Part shown: piece by piece, positions 36,900-51,504 of the stretch | How the letters are laid out: each line of letters opens with the position of its first letter | Position numbering within the stretch: the first letter of the stretch is position 1 | Assembly (NCBI GenBank): GCA_021234155.1 | Contig: JAJEKV010000020.1 | Span: 14,879,268 to 14,943,267 of the forward strand | Reading direction: 5' to 3' | From: Isoetes taiwanensis | Lineage: Eukaryota; Streptophyta; Lycopodiopsida; Isoetales; Isoetaceae | Length of the DNA: 64,000 nucleotides | Position numbers and translations under genes: made by a program | The notes under the pieces: model-generated | The model's database searches: none | What the model saw: the letters and a program-made list of their open reading frames with translations, nothing else | Told to the model about the DNA's origin: nothing

Positions 36900-37290
36900 A
36901 AAAATGGGCATAACTCCCATAAACAAGCTAAAGGCTTTACCACTGAAGGATGACCTTGAAGAGTCATCCATTGTGTACGGTTGCCTCTGCAGTTTGATAA
37001 TGGCGTCTCATCCTGAGGTGTGACGTTTAATTTGTTTCCAGACATTGGTTCAACTTGTCATGCCTCCTCTGCTCTGCTTCATTTTCCAGGTTTTCCCATA
37101 CGTACCACAAATAGTGCCTGTTTTTGCATGTGCCGTTGCTCTAAAGGAGGAAAAGTCAGAAGTTAAGGCAACCATTGGGAAAACCGTCTCACACTTGTTC
37201 ACACATTATGGAGACAAAATGAGACCACTCTTAAATAGCATTCCGTCTGAACAAGGTCATGCATTGGCATCTGTCATGACGCAAAGCTAA
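36900..37290 (+). pseudogene. Importin-4-like gene fragment, last two exons
   Basis: Exon 36900-37017 reads NKLKALPLKDDLEESSIVYG and continues CLCSLIMASHPE before a GT donor. Exon 37090-37290, after a CAG acceptor, reads VFPYVPQIVPVF, KSEVKATIGKTVSHLF and GDKMRPLLNSIPSEQGHALA before TAA. Joined in phase, they match the C-terminal HEAT repeats of plant importin-4/Kap123-type nuclear import receptors. The family motif before KALPL seems to lack about five residues. The other roughly 1000 residues expected upstream were not found, so this is a C-terminal fragment, probably captured or left by a partial duplication. The splice sites are intact. Confidence 0.6.
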
Positions 37291-39283
37291 GCAACACAAT
37301 ATTCTTTAAATGGCCTTATGTTAGCATGATAACTTGGAGGTTTTAACTGATAGAGGTATGTAAATGTAATCTACAATACGTTGCATTTTTTGCTCTTGAC
37401 TATATTTGTAACCTGCAGGGCAACATTCATTGATGGCTTGGTTTTAATCACTTTTCTCTTGCCTTAGGAAGATATTCCAGGTGATTTACTCCAGGTGATT
37501 CTAGGATATTCTCCTTTGCAAGAACTGTGGCCGATCTATTATTTTGTGCCATATCAGATCCAGGCACTGAATGTTTCCCTGGTGTAGACCTTGGCACATC
37601 TTTTTGTTGCATCAGAATATAGGATTGAGATCATGCCGAAATCCTTCCGAGCCACATTGGCAGTCGGAAAATTCCAGCCTGCCTTGCCAATTCTCATGCC
37701 AATCATATCATGGGCGATTCTGCAAAGGATCAAATTACCATCAAGCCTTCCAAGACCATTTTCAGAATTTTTTTTGCCTTGCCCCATCCTCTTTTTGATT
37801 TATAGGCTTAATCATTTGTTGACTCTGATCTTTTCCGTAAGTTTGTTGCACTATGTTAAAAAGTACAGATTTGAAGCGTTTAATGGGCAGAAAATCTTTG
37901 AATCCTAGCGTTCATTGCGATTTGGCCCGTCAAATTAAGTTTTGCAGCAGCAGATAGGCCCTTGATGAATGTGCAGTACAAAGGTGAAGAAAAATCTTTC
38001 TATCCTGAATAAATTTGTGGTATGATCTTGGAACATGTCAACAAAATTGCTAAAGATTAGCTAGCAAGACCCGGTTAGAATGTGGTCGTTATCATTCTCG
38101 TCAATTTTACCACTAAGGCAGCCAACTTTAGATGCATGTGCCATAGCCAGGCTGAATGCCAGGGTTATCACTAAGGCCTCTGCTGTTGTTTTGAGCGACG
38201 CTCATCATTGGAGATTTCACTTGAGCCCATCATCTTTGGAGTGGTATGAAAGCTCTACACAGAATCAGTTTGTCCAGGACATTTGCTACACAAGGGTTTA
38301 AATTTGAAGGAGCCAAAGACACTTATGTCTACTACATGATTCATAACTCAAAGTTGTGATTGTATATGCCATGCTGCATGATTGTATTTCTTTTTTGTAT
38401 TTGACTGTGAAGTAACATGTCTGTTTACCTGCAGGCGTTGACCATGCACATCTACCTAGCTAGCAGATATGCACATCTCTTGTGGTGGGTAGACATCTTC
38501 ATGACTTCACTTAGTTTTGCTTGCTTTGTTTGGAAGTCAGCTGAGGTAAGGATCTCTGTTCTTGCATGGCATTTTTCTTTATCCTTTTACCATTGGAATA
38601 ATATTTGCGGAAGACTGTTTCTCCAGGATCCATTAGATTTTGTGGAGTTTGATGTCCAGCTATTCCATTCTGCCTATATATCTTTTGCTTTTGTTTTTCT
38701 TAATCTTGATCTGTCCATCTTTGACACTTCCAAGAAAATATTAGGCACCCCCTACATTTTTGTAGGTTTCTGGTTAATGTAGTAGCTTTTGTAGATGTCA
38801 TGTGGAAATACAGGCCCTTTTAATCTTGCCTTGTGAAGGAAGTTGTGTTTGTTTTTTAAACTAGTGTGTGATTTTGATACTAGCATGGAATTGAAGTACT
38901 GGCTGAGTAATGAAGACCTCGCTCTTATCCTAGATTCGAAAGGCATGATGATTTCCGTCATGCCTTTTGCATTCCTATGGTAGTTGAATTTCGCTGTCTT
39001 TTTTGCAGTTTAGTAATTGAAGCTTGAAATGCCCAAGATTATATGCGTCCAATTGTAGTAAGTTAAGTGATTCTGCAGTGGCTTTAGTCTAGAGCCGAGT
39101 TGATCCTGGATCCCATAATTGTATCCTCATTGAATCTCTTTGATTTAATACGATTTGTGTTGCATGCATCTTTATCTGGCACTCCTTTCTTTGCAGGAGA
39201 GCCCGTCTTTTTTTGAGCTTTAGTTAGCCATTTCATCGTTATCCTGAGCCAGACTCTATCAACATTATCACATGCCCGAATAT
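37291..39283. other. Mostly unannotatable; one exon-like frame at 38435-38545
   Basis: At 38435-38545 an open 37-codon stretch is flanked by ctgcag and ggtaag-type splice signals. It reads as hydrophobic, possibly membrane-spanning (HLLWWVDIFMTSLSFACFVW). No family is recognised and no partner exons could be placed. The rest shows nothing definite. Confidence 0.3.
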
Positions 39284-39356
39284 AGAGAGCTAGCCTGCTA
39301 CTTGAATTCTAGAGAGCTAGTCTGCTACTTGAATTTTTAGAGAGCTAGCCTGCCAA
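39284..39356 (+). repeat. Three short tandem repeats, about 31 bp
   Basis: The phrase agagagctagcctgctacttg recurs three times, with small changes, ending at gcctgccaatc. Confidence 0.8.
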
Positions 39357-39734
39357 TCAATTAATTTAAGCTCTGGGTCCTGCACACATAATATTTAGAT
39401 TGTAAAATATTATCTCTGTTCTGCAGTTAGGATATCTATTGGCAAAATAGTGCCAGCTATAGTTGCCACCTTCTAGATCTGTTGTCTTACCTTTATACGC
39501 TTCCAGTTTTGCTAGAAGATATCAGCCAAATCTACTGTCCAGTTCCATTGCTGGATTTGCAAAAATATGGCAAATAAGTGGTGCTTCCTGATATATGTAT
39601 TAATATAAATTGTATTGTCTGGTTCTTGAAATATGATTGTCTCTCTATCTCTAGATCACCATTGTTGCATTTAATCCACACTTCTGCTAATTTGGTAGAT
39701 TTGTTTTTTCACAAGTTGTGTTAGCTTTTTGTAA

Positions 39735-40080
39735 CGTTAGTTTTGCCACTTGATGGGCCAAGGCAATTGCCTCTTCATGCAATCTGCATTGCAAATGTTT
39801 GTTGGGCTTCAACATCAGATACAAGGCACTAGAGAGAATGCACTCCAATTTCAAGTGCCATCTCAAGTTGCAGGAATTGAGGACTTCGATGTGCGGATAT
39901 TTGTGAAAGCACAAAATCAGTAAGGTAATGTTAGTTTTGCCACTTCAACAAGCATACTTGGGCCCACAAGATGGACCAACGCAATTGTCTCCAGAATTTG
40001 CCTCTTTCATGCAATCTGCATTGCAATGTTTTGTGGGTTTCAACATCACATACAACGTAGTGGAGAGAATGCACCTGACA
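39735..40080 (+). repeat. Direct duplication with diverged spacers
   Basis: Two segments (about 39735-39860 and 39935-40075) share, in order, 'ttagttttgccactt', 'gcctcttcatgcaatctgca', an ttcaacatca block and 'gagagaatgcac'. The second segment holds an extra 30-40 bp. A 63-codon frame at 39928-40119 is glutamine-rich, but its coding status is unclear. Confidence 0.65.
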
Positions 40081-40119
40081 ATAACCCTCGTGACACTCAA
40101 TCAGATGTGGATCCAGTAA

Positions 40120-42079
40120 GTTCAAAGTTATTTAGAGTTTAGATCAAAGATGAAAGTTCTTTAGGGTTTAAATGACGGCGTCCATTATTATGTCTTTGGT
40201 TTGTAAAATAAAGTTGGCACGGCAAACTTTTTCCTTCAACTTGGGGACTGGAATTGGTGGAGAAACGTATCCATAGTGTTGAAGAGCTGAACTTTAAAAG
40301 TGATACACCTCTTTAAAGACACTTGTGGATTCTTGCAGCGAAGGCTCATTACGAAGACGAGTGCTTTTTTGGGCCTATATAATATGCATGCCGTCTGTAC
40401 TTTTGGTGAAGGTGTCTCCTCTTGGAGTACTTTCCCTTCAACACTAGTGGCAAATTGCACACTAGGATATAGTAAAGGAAATCTGGAGGAAATTAGTGTT
40501 GTAATATAGCACCGGAGAATAAGTGAGATCGAACACGCACCATTCATGAAAACAATAGCAGTTATGATATATTATTTGGATGCAGTTGAGAAGGAAAATC
40601 AAAAGGAATGAGTTGCTACATTCTGAAAGAAATTGTAAACTAGAATGCTAAGGGTGGCAATGGATGACCAAGTGCACTTAAATTTTTGACCAAATTTTGA
40701 ATTCCGGACATATTTGCTTTGCTAAAAGTGCACTTAAAATTCACAAGCATTTGTCAGAGATTCATCAATGCAGTAGCACGAGTTGTTCAAGATGGCATAT
40801 TCATCGCTAGAACTTGAGAAAGCTTCACGTTGGTATAGAACATGATTTCGAATAAGTTATGCCTTTTGAACATGGTTTCGAGTACGTTAAGATTTTGCAT
40901 TTTGCCATGTTAGATGTCTCTTTCTTCTTTTTGCTAAAACTTCATAGTCCTGCACGACATTTGTGTCAACTTTGTGCATAACTTTGACATTTTAGTTGTA
41001 GCTTTTAGTTTGCTTTGCACAAATTTGACTTTGACTTCTTAGCAAGCTTCGACTTACATACTTAATGCTACTTGCATACTTAATGGTACTTGCAGATACC
41101 TTGCATTGGGGATATGTTGACGATGTCAGCCTTTCCCTTAACTCTGTTGGTGCAACCCTTTGCTCTTCCACACCCTGCAGATGATCCGATCAAGGTTATA
41201 ATGATCACTTCCCATTTGTGGCACTAAGTATGTTCCTGGAGAGTTAACTCTACCTGCCATAATTTCAAGATGCTGGGAACTTGTGAATAGTGTACATTAT
41301 GTCATTGTTACATGTAATAGATTTTGGAGACAGTGGTCCTGTTTCAGTTATTTGCACACTGTGGTAAGATTGAGAAAGAAACTGCATTTCAATGATACTT
41401 ATGGAAGGCAAGGCATCTATCTCGTTTGTAGCTGCATGAATTCAAGAACATTGTATGTTCCAATTTGGATTTGCTTTGCTCCATGTTCCAATTTGGATTT
41501 GCTTTGCTCCTGCTTTAATAAGTTATTACTCATGTTCATGAGTTTGGATAACTTGGATTCCATAAAAGCAAGGCAATCCACCTTCGCCCCTCATCTAATT
41601 CTAATAATGCAGGTTATTTTGGGTGGATCTGGGACTTACCATGTTGGAATACCAAATTCAAGGATGAAATAAACATCACATCCACAGGAGTTTGGCTATT
41701 GCAAAAGTTCACCATTAACTTTTGCAAGTCATGATGTAAAACATTCTTCTGAATACAATTAAATCTCCTCATTGTGTTCATTGGAATCAATTCGGCCGCT
41801 ATGCCGGACAAATAGATCAAGAATACTATTCCTGTTTCAACCCTAAAGGGAAAGCTTTTGGAGGAAATAATTGCTATTTTAAATCATGCCATTTGGGCAC
41901 CTTTTGAGTTTTATATGCCACTTGCATTGATTGTAAAGTCATTACAGGCTTCGACAATACCAAAGTCTTATACCCATTTTGTTTTAGGAAAAATTACCAA
42001 AGTCCCCTATATTTTTCAAAAGTTACAACATTGCCTCTCAAATGAAGGGCATTTTAGGTAATATAGTAATATAATTTTT
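40120..42079. other. Intergenic, no gene recognised
   Basis: Includes a perfect 28-bp tandem duplication at about 41454-41509 (ccaatttggatttgctttgc twice). No exon series could be assembled. Confidence 0.45.
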
Positions 42080-42840
42080 GTAGCTCATCAAATGCAAAAG
42101 TTGTCTTCACAATAGTTGTAAACCATGATAGAATCTTCCCAACAAGTTCAAACTTATCTAAATTAGAGTTGAAATTCACAAGTTATGCTCTTTTGAGCTG
42201 TTTTTAAAATCCATATTTAAAGCACCATAACTTGAAGATTCCAACTCCGTTTTAGATGATTCTACCGCCCTTGGACATATCTCACTATTACTTTTATGTT
42301 TTGTGAAAACCATTTTTATGTTTGATCAGTCACAAAGAAGTTATTATCATAATGTAGCCAAACTCAACATTTCTAAGGGTATTTTGGTAATTTTGGTGAG
42401 ATATAAGGGCATTTTGTAATTTTCCCTTTATTTTATCTCGTTGATAGTACAAAAACTTTTTTGTAGCTCATCAAATGCAAAAGTTGTCTTCACAATAGTT
42501 GTAAACCATGATAGAATCTTCCCAACAAGTTCAAACTTATCTAAATTAGAGTTGAAATTCACAAGTTATGCTCTTTTGAGCTGTTTTTAAAATCCATATT
42601 TAAAGCACCATAACTTGAAGATTCCAACTCCGTTTTAGATGATTCTACCGCCCTTGGACATATCTCACTATTACTTTTATGTTTTGTGAAAACCATTTTT
42701 ATGTTTGATCAGTCACAAAGAAGTTATTATCATAATGTAGCCAAACTCAACATTTCTAAGGGTATTTTGGTAATTTTAGCGAGATATAAGGGCATTTTGT
42801 AATTTTCCCTTTATTTTATCCCGTTGATAGTACAAAAACT
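42080..42840 (+). repeat. Tandem duplication, period 383 bp
   Basis: Units start gtagctcatcaaatgcaaaag at 42080 and 42463 and end in ttgatagtacaaaaact. They differ at only a few positions (for example ttttggtgag versus ttttagcgag). The second unit runs straight into a (TA)n tract. Confidence 0.93.
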
Positions 42841-42922
<82 letters not shown>

Positions 42923-42944
42923 CATATATATATACATATATATC

Positions 42945-42962
<18 letters not shown>
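42841..42962. repeat. (TA)n microsatellite with TACA variants
   Basis: About 120 bp of TA with 'tacatata' interruptions towards the right. Confidence 0.92.
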
Positions 42963-44250
<1,288 letters not shown>

Positions 44251-47200
44251 TGAAGCTAAATCCGCTTTTTTATTTTTCCAATTTTTTGCTTGGTTTTATT
44301 TCTAATTGCGCTGTAGGTGGGCGATTGTGAAAAGCTTAAACACTATTGGGGTATCGCATGATGCCCGATCGAGAACCGCAAATATTTTGAGGTCGATCAA
44401 CAAATGGCTATGGCGAAAACCCGCCTCATTTTCTCTCAAAACAGAGTTCCTACATTATATTCATGCAATAAACTGTTCCATTTTGGGTACTTAGAAATGC
44501 AACTCCCCGGAAAAATTAAGAGACGCTATAAAAGCAGGCAGCAAATTTCGCTTTGGCCGGATGCGAATCGATCATTCTCAAAGCCTTCTTCTTCCGACAA
44601 CAACAAGCAATCCCTAAATCTTTTCCCTTTTCTAATCATCTATGCTCACAAAAAGAGACATTCGGTCGATTCACATGCAAAGCCTACCAATTAAGCCCAT
44701 TAGTCAAGAAAATCGTTAGAATCTATCGCCCGAAAGAAAGTATAGGGTAGGCCTAATGAAATTCGCGGATTAATAGCTCGTGTTTTAGATTTTATAGTTA
44801 AAATACATCGATGTTGAGCTCGCCTATGACATTTTTTTGTGTGTAACAGTTGATTCTCGACAAAGATAAGCCCTTTTGGGCAATGGGATTTTGGGCGGGA
44901 TCTTGTTTTTCTTGCATTAATTTGCTTTCGATGAGGAAATTCGTTGGATTTGGCAAAGATTTGCCCGGGTGCGGTGTGTAACGATGGGACGGATTGTCGG
45001 CTATTGTTGAAGGAAAAGGGAGGAATTATCTTGCTTTGGTTTTGCCACACAAAATTCATTGGTCATCAAGCAAATGTATTGTCGCGTTAGCATAGTGTTG
45101 TGAATACCACGACATTGTGGCATGTTTTAAATTTCTCTTTGTGCGTTGTTTTAGAGTAGGTAATCTAATAAGCTCTAATAAGCTCTATCTTTGCTTGGAT
45201 TTGTTTTTGTGGTGTCACCGTTGGTCGGGTTTATTATCTGTAATAGGCGGCATTGAGCCTCGCTTTTACAAGATATTTATATGTCCATGTTCTGGGTGGC
45301 TGAACCCTTTATGTTTTCACCTATTATCAGGCTCTTTGAAGGTGATCAAGCAAGCTGAGCACATTTACACCTCTTTCCCATTATTTTGAGATTCCAAGTG
45401 CTTGAGGAATTTGGTGATGTGTCTATGCATTAAGATGTGTGCCCTTACTTTATCAATATTCTTTATCTTTGGTGGCCAAACGCCTTTGCAGAAAGATTGT
45501 GAAGTTGTGTATTGGAACTTTGGAACTTTTATAACTAAATTGCACTGAGGTTTTTGCTCAGGTTTAACACTCTCTTTGTTTGTCTATGGCTATAACAGGG
45601 CTTGATTGCATTTTAGTTGACAGTACATCAGAGAATTGGCAGTAGCACACCAACTTTGCTGAGAACCAAATGGTATAGCGTGGTTTTCAGTTCTGAACCT
45701 TGGTGTGAAGATCATTGCTTCGTATTCCCTTGATCTTCGCAGGCATGTCGACTTGAAAAGAGCATTGGCAGGTTTAGACAACTGCAACAAACGTTTTGTT
45801 CAGATGGCCAATTTCTAAATATTTACCAAACATTATTGAATGCATTACAATTCCTTTAGAAACAAGCTGAAATTTAGACTCAACCCATTTTTGCATGCAA
45901 TATTAGGGACGATAGCTTTTATACGCGTCAAGTCACCATATAATCTCCATTGTTTGAACTTGAACTCTTCATTGGAAAGTTCGTTGGGTTATTTTTCTAA
46001 ATTGGTAAATCTGCTTTAACCGGCCTCTATCTATATCTATAGAGGAGCCATTGACTACCAGATAATGGCCATTGATTTTGTTCCCTAGTCTTTGTTAATG
46101 TCATTGTGTTGGATATCCAGTGTGTAGTCTACATGTCGAGATGCTGCCATTTGATGCTGCCATCTGCCATTGGTTGCCTTCTTAAAAACCACGCTGCAAA
46201 AAGTGATTGTCGTTTTTAGAAGACAGATTTGACAAAGGCAAGCATGTCCTTAGTTATTGAGTTCAATATTCTGAATATATCTTGTGACAATGAGCAGAAA
46301 GTGAGTGCTAGCTCTTATGGCTCTTTGACTGGATTATTTAATGTAATTTACCTTCTATTAACTTCTTAAGAGTGGGAAAAATTGATCAGAGCTCTATTTC
46401 TGAGGTGAAGGCAGCTCTATTTCTGAGGTGAAGGCAGCTGTACATGTTGCTTCCTAAGTTGTGCATAATTTGGAGCCAACATAAAATTAGGATGTCAATT
46501 CCAAAGGCTTTTTTTTGGCAAAGACAAACAAAGGATTAACAGCAAAATAGACTAACATTTCTGCAGTTCATTGCTTGGTTAATCATACTACTAGAAACAA
46601 ATGAAAGGAATCTACAAACCTTTTGAAAGACCATTGTGGTATATACCAAGACAAATAGATATTAGCACAAGGGAGTGGTACTAGAAAAATGTAGAGAAAA
46701 TTCATGGGTTAGCAATCATGTCTCATAATTCATGGGTTATCAATCATTTGGCATCATGTCATCATGATGACTTGAAAGAATCTAGGGGGGTATTTAGGCA
46801 ATCTTTTCGAATCTAAAAGCATATTTTCAGTTTGAATGGGATTTGTAAATTTTTGGAAACAATGGTTTAAGTTAAAATCATTATGAAATTCATATTCTTG
46901 CTCCCCTATAAAAAACAAATCCGATTCCTCAATTGCTCAATTGGTGTGAACCCTCAAAAATGTTCTTAGAAGATTGGTGAAATGTCATTCAGTCCATTGT
47001 TCAAAAAAAAATTTGTTGATAGCACTCCATAATAAGGAGATAGAAGAACAAAGGAATTCATTTTTAATTTTAAGATTGGGCATCAATGCATGTCTCTTCT
47101 TTAATGTGCATAGTTAGCATTATCTCGACGACTATGTTCCCTTCATTTAAAGTTCTGCACATGCATATGTGCATAACGTTTTTGATAAAAATAGTAGCCC

Positions 47201-47640
47201 AAGAAAATTGGAAGGCATATGTGTATATGTGCTAACAAATTTGTCGAGTTCTTCCTCCCTCCCGACTCGTTTGTGGATCCAGGGATTATAAGGAGCTGAT
47301 TAATGTACTTAACGTCATCTTCCCTTCTCTCTATCTTCTATATATCTATCTATTAATGCATGTGCACACAGAAAAAATGCACTTCGCATCTGATTTATCA
47401 TTCCACCTACGAACACGACAACATGAATCGACATTTTATTTAAACTACAAACTTCAGAACCAGCCTGAAATCTCTCGTGTATGTTTCTTTTGCGATCCTT
47501 TACTGATGAATGTTCCTCTTTGGCTTTTACTTCAAAGTTTCCTTCTAACTTTACAATTGATTCACATTCATAGGCATATGCTGATCTTCTTAATCTTGAA
47601 CTTTACTTACAGATGTTGATAAACCATATTTGATAAACCC
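44251..47640. other. Intergenic, no gene recognised
   Basis: Small frames lack recognisable domains. There is a perfect 23-bp tandem duplication at about 46389-46436 (agctctatttctgaggtgaa twice). Confidence 0.45.
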
Positions 47641-47643
47641 ACT

Positions 47644-47677
47644 GATAGTACAAATACTTGTATACATATATATATAC

Positions 47678-47710
<33 letters not shown>

Positions 47711-47726
47711 CAAGTGTTTGTAATAT
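47644..47726. repeat. (TA)n tract framed by an inverted repeat
   Basis: The phrase tacaaatacttgtata on the left and tatacaagtgtttgta on the right are inverted copies enclosing about 50 bp of TA/TACA repeats. The left phrase tgatagtacaaa-acttgtata also occurs at the end of the 383-bp tandem at about 42825. Confidence 0.8.
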
Positions 47727-47734
47727 GAGGGACT

Positions 47735-48600
47735 GCATAAAGCTCGAAGATCCTATGAAGATTCTCCTAGATTATATGAAGATTCTCTTAGATTCTCTAA
47801 AATTCCATCAAGATTCTCAAAACTTTTAGGAAGATTCCCCTAGATTCCCAAAGATTCTCTTGAGATTCTCTTAGATTCTCCTAGATTCCCAAAGGTTTTC
47901 TTAGATTCTTAATGCTCCATAAAGATTCCCCTAGATTCTTAAGATTCTATGGAGATTCCCCTAGATTTTATTAAGATTCCCAAAGATTCTCTAAAGATTT
48001 CCCTAGATTCCAAAAGAATACCCCAAGATTCCTCTATATTCTCCAAGATTCTATCAAGATTCTCCTAGATTCTCTGAGATTCCATTAAGATTCCCATAGA
48101 TTCTTAAAGATTTTATGAAGATTCCTTTAGATTCTCCTAGATTCCCAAAGATTCATTTGAGACTCCCTAAGATTCTCTAAAGATTCGCCTAGATTTTAAA
48201 AGAATACCCCAAGATTCCTCTAGATTCTCCAAGAGTCTATCAAGATTCTCCTAGATTCTTCTAGATTCTCTAAGATTCCATTAAGATTCCTCTAGGTTTT
48301 TAAAGATTTTATCAAGATTCCCCTAGATTCCCAAAGAAGCGCTTGAGATTCCTATAGATTCTCTTGAGATTCCTATAGTTCCAATAGATTCTACGAAGAT
48401 TCCCCTAGACTCCCCAAGATTACATCAATTTTCCTCTAGGTTCTTAAAGATTTTATCAAGATTCCATTAGATTCCCTTACATTCTCAAAGATGCTCTCTT
48501 GAGATTATCATAGATTCTCTAAGATTCTCATGATATTCCTCTGGACTCCCTAAGATCCTATAAAGATTATACTAAGATTCCCTCAACTTGCCATAGATTC
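47735..48600. repeat. Degenerate GATTC-rich minisatellite
   Basis: For about 860 bp the sequence is built from variants of an 11-13-base unit. The commonest forms are aagattcccctagattc and aagattctcctagattct, with local insertions. More than 60 GATTC-type cores can be counted by eye. Longer blocks recur at about 350-380 bp spacing (for example 'aaaagaataccccaagattc' near 48013 and 48198), showing higher-order duplication. Confidence 0.9.
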
Positions 48601-49198
48601 CTTGAAAATCGCACATTCCAAAAAAATTCTTAGTGTTCGATCATGTTGGCTCCAACTGCAACAAAATAGTGTCAAAGCACCACTCATTGGAAAGCTCTCG
48701 ATGAGAGGAATCCAACGGCGTGAGTCCCACCTTCATCCGACCCCTCTACCGCAAGCTACATGTTTTTGAAGGCGATTAAACAAAAAGAAGCTTCCTAGAA
48801 TGTCCACTAATAAATGCTTTGCCACCTCATTACTTCTTTTTATTAATGAGGGTGCCACCTCACCTCCTTTTAAAAAAAAAACTAATTTAATATTAAAGAG
48901 TTAATGGCTAGGATTTATGCTCACCTTTTGATCCAATGGTTAAGATCTGCTACACCAAATTCACTTTTTGGCATCTTCCTTGCACCTTCCCCATAAAAAT
49001 CAAGGGCTAGGATTTCGCCTTCCCCTTTGATCCAACGGTTCACAGATGGGGTGTATGCCCCCATGTATGACTCATGTATGCCCCCATCAAAATCCAAGGG
49101 CTTAAGCTACGCCACCTCACCAATTTTTTATCCAAGGGCCAAGATCAAAAATTTATATCCGATATGCCATTTTGTAACTACCCCCATGAGTTTCTATA
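48601..49198. other. Repeat-like intergenic block
   Basis: Contains two diverged copies of a 'ggctaggatt...ctttgatccaacggtt' phrase (about 48907-48950 and 49008-49045) and a duplicated 'gtatg..cccccat' phrase. This resembles the noncoding ends of plant transposable elements. No gene. Confidence 0.5.
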
Positions 49199-49328
<130 letters not shown>

Positions 49329-50049
49329 GTAACTTATACGTAGAGTGAAGAAATTCATCCTAATCCTCTGTTTATAATATTCAACATCCTTGGCGCTAAG
49401 CAATCCTGCCAACATAATCAAATATTAATATAACGGACTTCCACGACCAAGGTTCACTATCCAACTGGCCAAGTGATCGATGCCTATGCTCAACTTCAAC
49501 ACAAATTTGTGATTTTGCCGTAGCAAGCATCCTCTCGCTACTGTATTTAAACAGTCCCGCACACTATCGTACAAACTTGGGCTACCTCATCATCTTTAGT
49601 CGATGTGGGCTGGTTTGAGTTGGACTGCTACAGTAACCTGATCTAGTTGCTGAAGATGTGTCGTTGCTTCATTTGTCGCTAGTCTGCTCCTTGTGGTTTG
49701 CTTGTCCACTATGTCTCCATTTTGTTGTTGGTTTGGCAGGCTCCTAGTTGGCTGCTGTAGAAGTTCAATCTGATGTCTCCTTTTAACTCCTGACCCCTCT
49801 TTATATTTCGATGACGTCCTCCTTTAATAAAGTGTTTGATGCCTTTCTGAATATTAATAGATGGCTCTTTTAGTTTAGCCATTGATTCGTTCTTTTTTGC
49901 AACAATAATCCAATCTCGACCCCTTCAAATATCTTTGCTCCTTAATAAAAATAATGATGTTCCTTCTCCAATTAGTCACGACCCCATAGTGATTCCCTTT
50001 AAATAGTTGAAGTGCCTTTTCTTCTACACATCTCGACCCCATCTAGTAA

Positions 50050-50265
50050 CTAATAATTATGTTTGATTAATAATTTTGTTAAAAATATTATCCCCTAATT
50101 TTGATATTATCCTTTGGCGACTTTATAATATTAGACGACTTTGGGAATAATATTTTTGTGCCATTTTTTTCAAACCCATAAATCACAAAAAAAACCCCTG
50201 TTATAATGCTACATATTCATGTGGACCACTCTCCTGTACTTGCTCCACATCAGATTTGCTATCAT
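50050..50265 (+). repeat. Dispersed repeat, copy 2
   Basis: Diverged partner of 11570-11770: ttttgttaaaaatattatcc, gactttgggaataat, catgtggacca and tgctccacatca in the same order. Weak similarity may extend leftwards ('ctgtagaagttcaatctgat' near 49756 against the region near 11505). Confidence 0.6.
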
Positions 50266-51504
50266 AACATAGCCCCATAAGAGGCAATTCCACATCGTTC
50301 CCTTTCCTCCACAATGCTAATAGAATACCCCACTCGCAATAATTGCAAATACATGGATATCTTCTTACAAATTTAGAAGAAATCCTACACTTACAAATGC
50401 ACTTTTTAATTTTTTAGTCGTATTTTGAGATTGTCATAAACGATGCAGCTAAGAATGATGCCTCCCTGGCATTCTACAATGACCGGGTAATATGTGTAAG
50501 CCTCCCCACATAGCTCGGGAAAATGACCAAGTGCCATGTTGCTTCACTTAATCTAGCATGGCTTGGAGAAAGGAATCTATAAGAATTTGAAATAAATTGA
50601 ACGAGTCGAGCTAAATTGATGAAGATTCTAAGTAGATTCTGTAAAGACCCCCAGACTCCCTTGAGATTGTTGGCTTGCAACCCTTTCTAGCAATTAGAAT
50701 TGAATTGAATGTTTTATATCGTCCACGACGGAGACCAATCGACCCATGGGGCCCAATATAGGAGAGAAAAAAATAAAAATGACCAATGTAACCCACGCCA
50801 CCTAGCTCAAGAGGTGAGGGACAAATCACAAAGACAAGAGGCCGAACCTCAACGGATCGTAATGGCAAAGCTACTCTCTACGGTGAACCATAGCCGATAG
50901 TATGCTTTCTGCTCATTCACTACCCTCCATGCTTTGATAGTTTGAAACCTTGATCCAAGTAGTTTAGTAGGCAAACCTATGTCTAATATCTCTTTTCCAA
51001 CTCAAGAAGCTATTTCACCATCTCATTTTAGATAACTTACTGCCATTTGACATTCGTAATTTGGATTCAACTTGGTACTTAAATATGGACCGTGAAGCAT
51101 TTCATTTTTCCATTTTGAAGTCCACATTTTCTTTCTCAAAATTTGACCATCACAAAGTAAAGGGACTGGCTCATCTATAAAATTCTTGCCTCGTCTATTT
51201 TCACGTGGCAGGGTCCTACTCTCTCAACTATTTTTCCACCTATTTGAAGCAGAGCTAGGTATTTTTGATATGTAGTATTATGCATAGCTAGGGATTTTGA
51301 AAATTCTAAGTTGAACATTTTTACCAGGGTACTGATATGCCCATTGATTTTTCCTACTTCATCATGTATTGTGCAGGAGTATTTGAATATGTATCTTTCG
51401 TATCTGACTCATTGGGAGTTTGAATAAGCATGCCAGGGGGAGATGAAGAAGTTGAGGTGTGAGCTCCTATACTAATCTCCTTACGTGGCATGTTACGCAT
51501 TTTT
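50266..51504. other. Intergenic, no gene recognised
   Basis: No coding sequence or clear repeat was identified. Confidence 0.4.
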
